Positions 1-7,509 of a stretch of 30,776 nt of DNA are shown one piece after another. The notes under the pieces were generated by a model that saw nothing but the letters and a program-made list of their open reading frames with translations, was not told the DNA's origin and searched no databases. The stretch lies in assembly GCA_964563495.1 (NCBI GenBank), contig CAZLYK010000055.1:1-30776 (forward strand). Direction: 5' to 3'. How positions within the stretch are numbered: position 1 is the stretch's first letter; the number at the start of each line of letters is the position of its first letter. A program made the position numbers and the translations under genes. The stretch comes from CAZLYK01 sp964563495. Its GTDB lineage: Bacteria; Acidobacteriota; Blastocatellia; RBC074.

Positions 1-14
1 CCCTCCCTGACGGT

Positions 15-36
15 CGTGCGTCTGACGGGACGCACG
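15..36. repeat. 8-bp inverted repeat (hairpin)
   Basis: CGTGCGTC (15-22) and GACGCACG (29-36) are exact reverse complements around a 6-nt loop. No T-tract follows on either side, so it is not a canonical intrinsic terminator. It lies just downstream of the cyclase gene that ends at 114 on the minus strand and next to a copy of the ACAGGATT repeat family. It may form part of a composite 3'-end structure. Confidence 0.55.
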
Positions 37-56
37 AACCTGAAAACCGCTGTAAG

Positions 57-115
57 CCGGATTGTTTTTCCGCTTTGTCTTTAATCCGGTTTAATCCGGT
101 GAAATCCTGTCTATT
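57..115. repeat. ACAGGATT-family extragenic repeat, copy 1 (one arm partly lost)
   Basis: The stretch contains the family's loop sequence (a T-run, then TTGTCTTTAATCC) followed by a right arm reading TTTAATCCGGTGAAATCCTG and CTATTA. It aligns base for base with the right halves of the copies at 21757-21880 and 30632-30721. CCGGATT (57-63) pairs with AATCCGG (83-89), but most of the left arm is missing. It covers the stop codon of the cyclase gene at 114. A role in 3'-end formation is inference. Confidence 0.7.
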
Positions 116-1706
116 ACTGCCACAAGACTTCGGCGATCCGGAGGTTGACATTCTTGCCCTTGAGCTTTTCGGTGCCGAGCGGCTTGAGGGTAAAGCTCTC
201 GTCCAGGGCCTGCATGGTGTTTTCGCTGATCACAATCTGGCCGGGCTGCGCCAGGCTTTCCAGTCTGGCGGCGGTGTTGATGGTGTCGCCGATCGCGGTG
301 TAATCGAGTCTGGTTTCCGACCCGATGTAACCGACGATCGCCTGGCCGGTGTTGATGCCGATGCCGATCGAGATCGAGGGCAGATTTTCCGCCACCAGTT
401 TTTCGTTGAAAGTGATCATGGCGCGCTGCATTTCGACTGCGGCCCGGACGGCTTGAACCGCATCCAGCTCGCCGACATAGGGAGCGCCGAAGAGTGCCAT
501 CAATCCGTCACCGATATACTTATCGAGAGTCCCGCCGTGCCGGAAGACGACTTCGCTGATCATGGAGAAATATTGGTTGAGGAGGGCGACAATGATTTCC
601 GGAGTGCTGGTTTCGGACAGGGTGGTAAAGTTGCGGATATCGGCGAAGAGCGCCGTCACCTTTTGCCTCACGCCGCCGAGTTTGATCGCGTCCGGGGAGC
701 GCAGAATATGGTCGACGACCTGTCTCGGCAGGAACCGCTCGAAACTGGAGCGTGCCTGCGCCTGCTTTTGCAGGCGTTCGTGGCTGATCACCGCATTGAT
801 CGCGATCCCGGTATGAACCGCGACGGCGTTGAGCACATCCAGGTCGTCGGTCGTGAAACTCTCCTGAACGTCGTGCCGGTCGGCGTAGATAATCCCGAGC
901 AGTCCGCGGGGTCCGATCACCGGCGCCGCCATGACCGATTGAACCTGGACGGCCAGAATGCTCTTTGAGGTCAATCCCGGATGGCCTTGCTGGGCATCTT
1001 CGAGCAGGATCGAGACGCGCTCGCTCGCCACTTTAGCGAAGATCGTTTGACTGATCGGCAACGGGTCTCCGACTTCTCCCTCTTCGCGCGTCCGGGCCGC
1101 GACCTGCTCAAACTCTCCCTGGTCGGTTTTGCGGAAGATAAAGCAGCGAGAGGCGGGCGTGACCGAAAGCAGGATTTCGAAGACCTGCTCATAAATCTCC
1201 TCGATCGAGAAGATCGAGCTTAACTTGTGACTGAGATCGTAAAACAGCCGCAGGATGCGCTCCTTCTTCTCCAGCTCATGACGGTAGACGATCGAAGGCA
1301 CTTCTTCCGAGGTGCCGTAATCCTGCAAAGCCGAGGTCGCGAGGATCTCGTTCGGCGTCCGCTGGATGATCTCGCGAAACGAATCCGCCGAGAATTGAGT
1401 CTGGAGGGGATCGACCTTCTGAAAAGTAAGGGTGCAGGATCCCAGTTTGACCTGATCGTTATCGGCGAGCTTGAAATCGATGTTCGGAGGGATTCTGCAG
1501 CCATTGACGAAGGTGCCGTTGCCGCTCTCCAGATCGCGCAGGACGATGCCTTCCTCGGTCTTGCGGACCAGGGCGTGCGTGCGCGAGACGCGCGGATCGT
1601 CGAGGATCAGGTCGTTCTTGAGCTCGCGCCCGAGCGTGAGCTCGGGTTGATCCAGATCGACAGTGAAGTTTCTACCGCCGGGAGTTTGAACGTAAAAGCT
1701 AGGCAT
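114..1706 (-). CDS. FHA-GAF-class III adenylate/guanylate cyclase
   Basis: This 530-residue protein makes a cyclic nucleotide, most likely cAMP, in the cytoplasm. An FHA phosphothreonine-binding domain occupies about residues 1-98 (GR at 26-27, SRTH at 41-44, SGNGTFVNG at 61-69). A GAF sensory domain spans roughly 160-305. A class III cyclase catalytic domain spans about 345-528. Metal-binding aspartates are D356 (FADIRNF) and D400 (YIGDG); N477 and R481 fit the transition-state pair. K396 and T470 occupy the base-selecting positions, a combination typical of adenylate rather than guanylate cyclases. No membrane segment is visible. The ATG lies two bases after the stop of the upstream phosphodiesterase-like gene, with no clear Shine-Dalgarno, so translation is probably coupled. 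The FHA domain suggests control by Ser/Thr phosphorylation; no kinase gene lies in this window. Confidence 0.93.
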   Translation of the reverse strand: MPSFYVQTPGGRNFTVDLDQPELTLGRELKNDLILDDPRVSRTHALVRKTEEGIVLRDLESGNGTFVNGCRIPPNIDFKLADNDQVKLGSCTLTFQKVDPLQTQFSADSFREIIQRTPNEILATSALQDYGTSEEVPSIVYRHELEKKERILRLFYDLSHKLSSIFSIEEIYEQVFEILLSVTPASRCFIFRKTDQGEFEQVAARTREEGEVGDPLPISQTIFAKVASERVSILLEDAQQGHPGLTSKSILAVQVQSVMAAPVIGPRGLLGIIYADRHDVQESFTTDDLDVLNAVAVHTGIAINAVISHERLQKQAQARSSFERFLPRQVVDHILRSPDAIKLGGVRQKVTALFADIRNFTTLSETSTPEIIVALLNQYFSMISEVVFRHGGTLDKYIGDGLMALFGAPYVGELDAVQAVRAAVEMQRAMITFNEKLVAENLPSISIGIGINTGQAIVGYIGSETRLDYTAIGDTINTAARLESLAQPGQIVISENTMQALDESFTLKPLGTEKLKGKNVNLRIAEVLWQ

Positions 1707-1708
1707 AG

Positions 1709-2467
1709 TTAAAAGATATATTCGCGCCCGACTTGAGCCACGACGATCCGTGGATGGTCGAGAGCGGCGACTTCGGCCATGACCTGATCGCGATAAGCGG
1801 CCTTTAAATGGACGGCGAAAACCTGAACCCCGGATTTGATCTTGGACATCTCTTCCAGCAGCGTGATCGGGGAATGATGACAGGATAACCGCGCGAGCTC
1901 GGTCAGCCGATTGGGAAATGACAGGTCGATAAAGACCGCACGCAATTTCTCACAATCCCTTGTCGCCCGCCAGATCAAGTCGGTCGCGCCTGTATCAGAA
2001 GTAAAAAGCAGCGCTGTGGTTTGATCTTCGATCAATAGTCCGTGAGTCGAAATGGTATGACTGACCGGGATCGGGGTGACCTTGAGATTTTCCAGAAAGA
2101 AGCTCTCGCCGGATTTGATCGGCTCAAACGAGATCAGCGGCGTCTGATCGTTCTCGAGCGTCTCGATCGTGATCCACATCTCAGGATTGAAAATGTGCCG
2201 TCGCAGCGCCTCAATATCCTCTTCGGTCGCATAAATTTTGACCGGCTCGCGGATTTGATCGAAGAGGTCGGTGAGATAGAGGGGAAGCGAGAAAATGTGA
2301 TCCAGATGAGTATGGGTGATGATGATCGAGCGCACCTTGAGCTGCTCTTCGATGCTCAATCCAACGGCGATTGCGCCGGCATCGATGGCCAGCGTGTCAT
2401 TGATCAGGTAGGTGGTCAGCAACTGCTGCCGGCCGTCCTTGGTGCTTGGAACGATTCTGAACTTCAC
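1709..2467 (-). CDS. Metallo-beta-lactamase-fold protein, probable class II cAMP phosphodiesterase
   Basis: This 252-residue cytoplasmic hydrolase carries the binuclear metal motif HTHLDH (residues 52-57), with further candidate ligands H137, D158, H197/H198 and H220. The run HTHLDHIFSL fits the opening of the class II cyclic-nucleotide phosphodiesterase signature as I recall it. The next residues (PL) deviate from that signature. The length is close to other single-domain enzymes of the superfamily. It starts with GTG, overlapping the upstream TPR stop codon as GTGA, and ends two bases before an adenylate cyclase gene. That context supports cAMP hydrolysis as the reaction. RNase Z-like or other MBL hydrolase activity is the alternative. 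Family is secure; substrate is inferred from motif and neighbour. Confidence 0.85.
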   Translation of the reverse strand: MKFRIVPSTKDGRQQLLTTYLINDTLAIDAGAIAVGLSIEEQLKVRSIIITHTHLDHIFSLPLYLTDLFDQIREPVKIYATEEDIEALRRHIFNPEMWITIETLENDQTPLISFEPIKSGESFFLENLKVTPIPVSHTISTHGLLIEDQTTALLFTSDTGATDLIWRATRDCEKLRAVFIDLSFPNRLTELARLSCHHSPITLLEEMSKIKSGVQVFAVHLKAAYRDQVMAEVAALDHPRIVVAQVGREYIF

Positions 2468-3180
2468 TGTTGGAGCCGGGAACGAAACTGAGCCAGCGCC
2501 GGGTTTCCGGAATTGACCGCTTCAAGTTGTTTTAAGGATACCAGAGCCGCGGCCTTGTCGCCCTTGTCGATCAGAGCGGCAGTCAGATTCTGGAGAGTCT
2601 TTTCGTGGCGTGAATCGTAGCTCAGCGCCCGGCGAAACTCGGCGATCGCCCGATCCAGGTCACGAGGCCGGCGCAGGTAATAGGTCAATCCCAGGTCCAT
2701 CCTCACCGTCGCGTCTTTGGGATTGATTTTGAGCGCTGACTGATACCATCGCTCGGCTTCTTCCAGGCGCTCTAAATCGAAATTGGCGTTGCCGAGCTTG
2801 ACCAAGAGTTGATAATCATCGGGCTTGATCCGATAAGCCTGGTTGTAAAAATTGAGCGCCTCCTCGTGACGGTTGATCTGGCTGTAGAGGGTCGCCGCCT
2901 TGATCTGCGCCTCGAAGTTGTTCGGATCGCTACGAGCCTGCTGAATGACGGCCATGACGTCACCCTGGCCGGTGGGGGAGTCCCCGGCTGTAGAATTTTC
3001 GCTCTCCCCGCCAGTCGGCGGGTGATCGGCCGGTAGATTGGCGGATGCGGCCGGCGCGGCGGCGTCAGGGGCATTTGATGGTGAATTGGCGTGGTTCAGG
3101 TAGTTTGTTCCGAGATACCCGATGATCACACCAAGAAGAGTGACGATGATTCCGTAGAGTAGGTTTTCCTTATTCTTCAT
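2464..3180 (-). CDS. Membrane-anchored TPR protein
   Basis: The 238-residue product has one N-terminal membrane segment (about residues 8-27), a low-complexity Ala/Pro/Ser linker to about residue 75, then several tetratricopeptide repeats up to the C-terminus. Motifs such as EEALNFYNQAYRIKPDD and EEAERWYQSALKINPKD are textbook TPR helices. The topology implies a periplasmic TPR scaffold. I chose the ATG at 3180. The open frame continues upstream to 3504, but that part is antisense-like to the end of the cytochrome gene and has no signal sequence. The stop overlaps the next gene's GTG start by four bases. The anchored layout resembles CcmH/NrfG-type assembly proteins, which would suit its cytochrome neighbour. 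No specific function is proven. Confidence 0.85.
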   Translation of the reverse strand: MKNKENLLYGIIVTLLGVIIGYLGTNYLNHANSPSNAPDAAAPAASANLPADHPPTGGESENSTAGDSPTGQGDVMAVIQQARSDPNNFEAQIKAATLYSQINRHEEALNFYNQAYRIKPDDYQLLVKLGNANFDLERLEEAERWYQSALKINPKDATVRMDLGLTYYLRRPRDLDRAIAEFRRALSYDSRHEKTLQNLTAALIDKGDKAAALVSLKQLEAVNSGNPALAQFRSRLQQ

Positions 3181-3193
3181 GCCTGATCTGGTT

Positions 3194-3245
3194 GGCGCCG
3201 GGCGGCGAAACGTCGATCGTTCAACCTGTCCGGCCGCCCGGCGCC
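3194..3245. repeat. 13-bp GC-rich inverted repeat between cytochrome and TPR genes
   Basis: GGCGCCGGGCGGC (3194-3206) and GCCGCCCGGCGCC (3233-3245) are perfect reverse complements separated by 26 nt. The structure fills most of the 73-nt space between two same-strand genes. No T-tract follows on the minus strand. An mRNA-stabilising or attenuating hairpin is more likely than a full terminator. Confidence 0.7.
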
Positions 3246-3253
3246 CTCTGCTC

Positions 3254-3733
3254 TCATTGTTTGACTTCGTGACAGGCGGCGCATTTGGTCGGGCCCTCGC
3301 CCTGTTTTTTAATCGCGCCCGCATCCTTGGGTTTTTTGGTGATCTCCCCTTTGTGACAATCGATGCAGTTGACGTGATAAGCCTCTTTGCTCCACAACTC
3401 AGCGCCGTCGGAGCCCTTGGGAGTTTTCGGCTCACCCTCCTTCCGGAAATGACAGTCGGCGCATAAGGGGATCTTTTCAGACTTGCCGGCATTGAAGCCT
3501 TCAAGCGTTAATCCTTTATTGGTGTGGTGACAGTAAGTGCAATCTGAAAAAGCCAGATGTTGCTGATGTGTGAATTTAACCTGCCCCCATTTTTCGTCGA
3601 CCGAAGGAATGATCAGATCATCACCGGGCAGCTTTTGCCCCTCTGCGGCTGCATGACCGATTTTCAGGTGTCCGGACAGATTGAACAGACAGGTTGTGGC
3701 AAAGAGAACGACAATCAGCAATTTTAATTTCAT
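3254..3733 (-). CDS. Exported tetraheme c-type cytochrome (c3/c7-like)
   Basis: This 159-residue periplasmic electron carrier has a signal peptide (residues 1 to about 30, ending HAAA-EG) and four CXXCH haem-binding motifs: CTYCH (65-69), CADCH (91-95), CIDCH (123-127) and CAACH (151-155). Exactly four non-motif histidines lie in the mature protein (H56, H59, H70, H120), matching the four distal ligands needed for bis-His haems. The FTHQQH segment before the first motif is typical of the cytochrome c3/c7 superfamily. The ATG at 3733 is preceded by AGGAG at a suitable distance. The in-frame extension to 4054 lacks support. It is the first gene of the minus-strand run with TPR, phosphodiesterase-like and cyclase genes, although a strong hairpin separates it from them. 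The redox partner is unknown. Confidence 0.9.
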   Translation of the reverse strand: MKLKLLIVVLFATTCLFNLSGHLKIGHAAAEGQKLPGDDLIIPSVDEKWGQVKFTHQQHLAFSDCTYCHHTNKGLTLEGFNAGKSEKIPLCADCHFRKEGEPKTPKGSDGAELWSKEAYHVNCIDCHKGEITKKPKDAGAIKKQGEGPTKCAACHEVKQ

Positions 3734-4198
3734 CTTGAATTTATCTCCTGAACAGTTAATCGCTTTCATCACAATAGATGACAGGTGGAGGCCAGTCTGG
3801 GGGGGTGTTCCGGAGCACCCTGCTAGATTAAATCGGCGGGTGCGATGCGTCAATCTAAAGTTATAAGTTATTCGGGGCAAATCAAAGTCTTGCACTTTGC
3901 AACTCGGCTGTAATATTATTAGCCGGTTCGATAGCTTATCTTTCCGATCCCCTCCACTTTCGTGTAGGATGTGGAGCTGAGTAGCAATCAGAGTGGTGGT
4001 TTGACACTGCCAATGTCGAATCGCCGAAACAAATCCCATAGTTGATAGGTTCAAATTTGCCGAAGAAGGTTAATTCAATAGCGATCTCTCTTCTATATAT
4101 GTTCAAGAATCCGGCGCGCTGTGAGCGCGCAAAAAATAGGCTGACAAGCTGATATCCGATTCAACCTGATCGGTCGCTTGCCGGCCAAGGAGGTAGTG
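3734..4198. other. Divergent intergenic region, no convincing gene
   Basis: About 465 bases separate the minus-strand cytochrome gene from the plus-strand small gene, so both promoters should lie here. I see no confident -35/-10 pair. Visible structures are a GC hairpin GCGCGC-TGTGA-GCGCGC (4114-4130) followed by six A residues, and AT-rich tracts around 3860-3925. No open frame here has a ribosome binding site. Confidence 0.5.
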
Positions 4199-4462
4199 AT
4201 GAGCAAGCGACTGACCGACCGTGAACGACTCCTGCTTAAATTAGATCATCTCACCGACAGCGAGGTAGAAGAAGTGCTCGATTACGTTTCGATCATGGAA
4301 ACGATGAAGCGCGAGCGTGCCCAACCGGAAGTCTTTGAGGATGATCTGCTCATGACCCTCAGTGCAACGCGCGAGAATCGGCGCGCGCGTCAAGTTTTTG
4401 AATGGGAATCCGCACGCAGAAAAGCCGAAGTGAGGGCTTCGGGATACCGCTACGCAGGTTGA
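4199..4462 (+). CDS. Small helical protein of unknown function
   Basis: The 87-residue product is charged and predicted helical, with the segment LLLKLDHLTDSEVEEVLDYV near its N-terminus. That pattern (leucine-rich helix, 'LT..E.EEVLDYV') resembles small DUF2281-like or antitoxin-like proteins, but I cannot assign a family. I chose the ATG at 4199 because a near-perfect Shine-Dalgarno, AAGGAGGT (4187-4194), sits just before it. The frame's earlier ATG at 4178 has no such site. No partner toxin gene adjoins it. The next gene, 45 bases on, encodes an exported HEAT-repeat protein on the same strand. Confidence 0.7.
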   Translation: MSKRLTDRERLLLKLDHLTDSEVEEVLDYVSIMETMKRERAQPEVFEDDLLMTLSATRENRRARQVFEWESARRKAEVRASGYRYAG

Positions 4463-4507
4463 GTTGACGCGCCCGACATGCGGATGAGACTGGACAAGTC
4501 ACGATCT

Positions 4508-5344
4508 ATGAATAGAAAGGCATTGCCGAATCTCTCGCCGGTGAGCAGGCTATGGTTGGTGGCCGCTCTCACCCTGCTTTGGCAACTCTGCGGGTCTGCG
4601 GTGTTGGGGCAGGATCCGAATCGTCAGGCAGAGCCTGGACAAAATGGCCTGGTCGCTCAATTGAGTTCGGTCGATCAAGAGCAGAGGCTCAACGCCTTGG
4701 TCCAATTAGGTGCTCAGTCCTGGTCCGGCGCTCACCCGCTGAGCCAGCCGGTGCTCAGTGCGCTGGTGCGAATACTGAATCAGGATTCTTCGCCCCAGGT
4801 TCGCGCATTAGCCGCGCGGACGCTCGCCTTGACCGCCGCTCAACACGCTGAAACGCCTTTGATTGCCGCACTGCCGAGAGAGAAGCAGGTAGCCGTTCGC
4901 AAAGCCATCATCTATGCTCTGGAGAAATACCCATCGCCTCAGGTTATCGCGACTCTGATCCCGCTGCTCAAGGATAAGAATCACGAAATTCGCGCCGCCG
5001 CCGCTTTGTCACTATCCGAGTTGTCCGACCCTGCGTGCGCGGGAGCCCTGACCGAATTGCTCGAGAATCGCCGAGGCGACGATGATGCATTCGCACGAAG
5101 CCGGGCCGCACGCGGTCTTGGGCGGATCTCAAGCAGGGAAGCGATCGGTCCTCTGCTCAAAGCTTTATCTCGCGACAAATCCGAGGAAGTCAAAAGAGAA
5201 GCCGCGCGAGCACTTGGTCTGATCGCGACCAACAAAGACCTGCAGGTGATCGAGGCCCTTCGTCAGATCGCGCGATCGCCCGATCCCTATCTGGTCATTG
5301 CCGCCGATAACGCATTGACCGGCATCTTGGAGCGATCTGAATAA
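4508..5344 (+). CDS. Exported HEAT-repeat protein
   Basis: The 278-residue protein starts with a signal peptide (MNRKALPN…, hydrophobic stretch LWLVAALTLLWQL, likely cleavage after SAVLGQ). The rest is about five or six HEAT-like helical repeats. Signs of these are ALVRILNQDSSPQVRALAAR, LIPLLKDKNHEIRAAAALSL and LLKALSRDKSEEVKREAARA, each pairing an 'L..LL.D....VR..AA..L' motif with a helix turn. Such proteins act as periplasmic scaffolds; no enzyme motif is present. An upstream in-frame ATG at 4478 would add ten charged residues before the signal peptide. Neither start has a strong Shine-Dalgarno, so the start is uncertain. Confidence 0.8.
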   Translation: MNRKALPNLSPVSRLWLVAALTLLWQLCGSAVLGQDPNRQAEPGQNGLVAQLSSVDQEQRLNALVQLGAQSWSGAHPLSQPVLSALVRILNQDSSPQVRALAARTLALTAAQHAETPLIAALPREKQVAVRKAIIYALEKYPSPQVIATLIPLLKDKNHEIRAAAALSLSELSDPACAGALTELLENRRGDDDAFARSRAARGLGRISSREAIGPLLKALSRDKSEEVKREAARALGLIATNKDLQVIEALRQIARSPDPYLVIAADNALTGILERSE

Positions 5345-5505
5345 TCGCGGGCGTGTCGACCCCTCACACATGCGCTTGACGCAAGCCTCGATCAATACAT
5401 ACGCCGATCCTGCCGACCGGTTGTCCCGTAAAGTTCATTCGTTCTGACCCCGATAAGAAAGACAATACCCGTAAAAATTGGTGCCGAACTGGAGTGTGAT
5501 CTGTC

Positions 5506-6456
5506 ATGAATAATTCGTGGATCTCCAAGCCGGTCAATCTGAATTTTCGATTGACCGGTGGAGTCTTATTTGAACTGGTTTTTCCCGCCAAAGTCCTCAA
5601 CGCTCATTTCACTGCTTTGACCACCAATCCGGATGAGACGCCGCTTCCGCTCGAGCTCTTATCGCCGGCGGCAGAGACGTTGCTGATTCGATCGCATCCG
5701 ACCGAATCAGATCTCGAGTCATTGAATATATCGTCGAAGTTCTTTCGCTATGTCCCGTTCCAATACACCAGATACTACGTCGATCTGAGCGGATCGTTCG
5801 ATGATTATCTGGGGAAGTTCTCGACAAAGTACCGTTGGCAATTGAAGAAGAAGGTCAAGAAGTTTGCCGAGCTCTCAGGCGGCGAAATTGAATGGCGGGT
5901 CTATCGGCGGGCTGATCAGATGGAGGAATTCCACCGCCTGGCGCGTGAGGTTTCAAAGCGAACCTACCAGGAGAATCTTCTTCAGGAAGGTTTACCCGAT
6001 GGCGAAGAGTTCCTGCGCGAGCTGCAAGCCATGGCCGAACGCGATTCGGTCAGAGGCTACCTCCTCTTTCTTGAGGGCAGACCGGTCGCTTACATTTACT
6101 GTCCAGGACAGGGAGACATCCTCTATCAGGGGATCCTTGGCTATAACCCCGAGTTTCAGCAGTGGTCCCCGGGGATGGTCCTCAATTATCTCTCCCTCGA
6201 GAGCATGTTCTCAGAAAATAAGAGGTTTCGAATGCTCGACTTTTCTGAAGGAGAGTATGAATACAAAAAACAACTCTCGACCGGCAGCGCCAGATGCGCC
6301 GAAATCTATTATTTCCGGCCCACCTTTCGTAATCTGATCCTGATCGGCTTTCATCACGGTTGGGTCTCTTCCGTCAAGTTGGCCCTCAGAGCGCTGGATT
6401 ACCTCAAATTAAAAGACCGGGTCAAGAAATTGCTTCGGTCACGATCGCAAGCGTAA
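5506..6456 (+). CDS. GNAT acyltransferase, BioF2/CelD-like
   Basis: The 316-residue cytoplasmic protein has the features of the BioF2-like/CelD (FemAB-related) GNAT fold. The segment around residues 105-120 (FSTKYRWQLKKKVKKF) matches the family's 'S…R..L+++.KK' motif. A second core is GYLLFLEGRPVAYIYCPGQG, followed by 'YNPEFQQWSPGMVLNYLSLE' and LDFSEGEYEYKKQ. These enzymes acylate polysaccharide, peptidoglycan or other acceptors. The acceptor here is unknown. The ATG at 5506 follows TGGAG at a plausible distance. The gene stands between 160 bases of unassigned DNA and an 11-bp hairpin that overlaps its stop codon, so it may be monocistronic. Confidence 0.8.
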   Translation: MNNSWISKPVNLNFRLTGGVLFELVFPAKVLNAHFTALTTNPDETPLPLELLSPAAETLLIRSHPTESDLESLNISSKFFRYVPFQYTRYYVDLSGSFDDYLGKFSTKYRWQLKKKVKKFAELSGGEIEWRVYRRADQMEEFHRLAREVSKRTYQENLLQEGLPDGEEFLRELQAMAERDSVRGYLLFLEGRPVAYIYCPGQGDILYQGILGYNPEFQQWSPGMVLNYLSLESMFSENKRFRMLDFSEGEYEYKKQLSTGSARCAEIYYFRPTFRNLILIGFHHGWVSSVKLALRALDYLKLKDRVKKLLRSRSQA

Positions 6457-6492
6457 CTCATGCAAAATTTTAATCCAAAAATTTGCATGAGT
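6456..6492. terminator. Hairpin at the end of the acyltransferase gene
   Basis: ACTCATGCAAA (6456-6466) and TTTGCATGAGT (6482-6492) are perfect 11-bp reverse complements. With one bulged base the stem extends through a TTTT/AAAA pairing. It begins on the last base of the stop codon. There is no downstream T-run, so it could be a Rho-independent-like stop, a 3'-end stabiliser, or a regulator-binding palindrome. Confidence 0.5.
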
Positions 6493-6650
6493 CTGGACAT
6501 CGAAAAGTTTAGTGGATATCATCAAAGGCGTCGTTCTCCAACGAGCCCGTCATGTTCCCTGGCGGGACCTAGCAACGAGTAACCAAAAACTGAATCATCA
6601 AACCGGCACAGCTGGATTTAAGGTTTAGCTGCTGGTCTACTCAACGGGAT

Positions 6651-7343
6651 ATGTTGATGATCAATAAAGCAAGGTTGGCCCGCAGGGCTTGGGTTTTATC
6701 GCCAGTCGGAAAAGGTCTGAGCGAGATCTGGTTAATTGCGCTGATCTGTTCAACCTGCTTTTGGCTGACGGCCGCCGCACTGGCCGAATCGAATCCTCAG
6801 AATGAGGGCGGTGAGAGCTATTCAACCCCTGCCGGCAATCACAAGGCCGGAAAATTTGAGGTCGAGATTGATAACTTCGGCAAAGTGACTGATTTCTTTT
6901 ATCGCGGCGCACAGCCAAAAGAAGAGGCATACACTCAACTTGCGACCATTGGCGTCAAGACGATTATCGATCTGCGTCATGATCCAAAAGGCTACGCGAG
7001 AACCGAGGCTGAGCGCGCCGGTCTGAAATATATCAATCTCCCGATGAGTGATAAAGATTATCCGGCGGCGGGTGTGGCCGAGCGATTCCTGACGCTGGTC
7101 AATAATCAGGAGAACTGGCCGGTCTTTGTCCATTGCGCGGGCGGTCGTCATCGGACCGGCGCCATGACGGCGGTTTTCCGCATGACCATGCAAGGATGGG
7201 ATATCAACCGCGCTTATGATGAGATGAAGGATTACGATTTCTACACGCGTTGGGGACATAAAGCGATGAAGCAATATGTCTATGACTATTATCGCGATCT
7301 GAGCAGCCGGCGCAGTGAGTATCTGCCTGCCCTGTCTCGTTGA
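6651..7343 (+). CDS. Exported tyrosine/dual-specificity phosphatase-like protein, copy 1
   Basis: The 230-residue protein has an N-terminal hydrophobic export signal (about residues 25-45, ending ALAES). A Siw14/DSP-type phosphatase domain follows. Its N-terminal strand motif is FFYRGAQP (about 82-89) and then IGVKTIIDLR. The P-loop is HCAGGRHRTG, with catalytic C162 and R168 in the required C-X5-R spacing. It should hydrolyse phosphate mono- or anhydride esters in the periplasm. Siw14-type enzymes elsewhere act on inositol pyrophosphates, but the substrate here is unknown. An ATG two codons in (6657) is an alternative start; neither has a strong Shine-Dalgarno. The next gene is a clear paralogue in tandem. 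Confidence 0.88.
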   Translation: MLMINKARLARRAWVLSPVGKGLSEIWLIALICSTCFWLTAAALAESNPQNEGGESYSTPAGNHKAGKFEVEIDNFGKVTDFFYRGAQPKEEAYTQLATIGVKTIIDLRHDPKGYARTEAERAGLKYINLPMSDKDYPAAGVAERFLTLVNNQENWPVFVHCAGGRHRTGAMTAVFRMTMQGWDINRAYDEMKDYDFYTRWGHKAMKQYVYDYYRDLSSRRSEYLPALSR

Positions 7344-7461
7344 ATCTATTTCTTGCCCGCGGTGGTCGCTCCCCATCCGGTGACCGTCGCAGAAATTGCC
7401 CGGTTAAACTATTCAACATCGCTTCTCCCCAGCCCCAAGCTTTCTCCCAAACGGTCAAACC

Positions 7462-7484
7462 AACCGGATCCAATCGATCCGGTT
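7462..7484. repeat. 8-bp inverted repeat upstream of phosphatase copy 2
   Basis: AACCGGAT (7462-7469) and ATCCGGTT (7477-7484) are exact reverse complements around a 7-nt loop. They lie between the tandem phosphatase genes, 25 bases before the second start. The site could be a short terminator for copy 1 or an operator for copy 2. No T-run supports the first reading. Confidence 0.4.
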
Positions 7485-7509
7485 TACCAAAACGACAAAA
7501 GAGGTACCT

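Noticed and set aside
75..968. 297-codon plus-strand frame opposite the cyclase gene
   Set aside because: Antisense shadow of a gene with full FHA, GAF and cyclase motifs. Its translation shows no recognisable domain.
3181..3504. N-terminal extension of the TPR protein
   Set aside because: It overlaps most of the 3' half of the cytochrome gene in another frame and would bury the obvious membrane anchor inside the protein.
3734..4054. N-terminal extension of the cytochrome
   Set aside because: It precedes a normal signal peptide, has no ribosome site and shows no conserved features. The ATG at 3733 has AGGAG.
6487..6582. 31-codon frame after the acyltransferase gene
   Set aside because: It begins inside a hairpin, has no ribosome binding site and no recognisable sequence.
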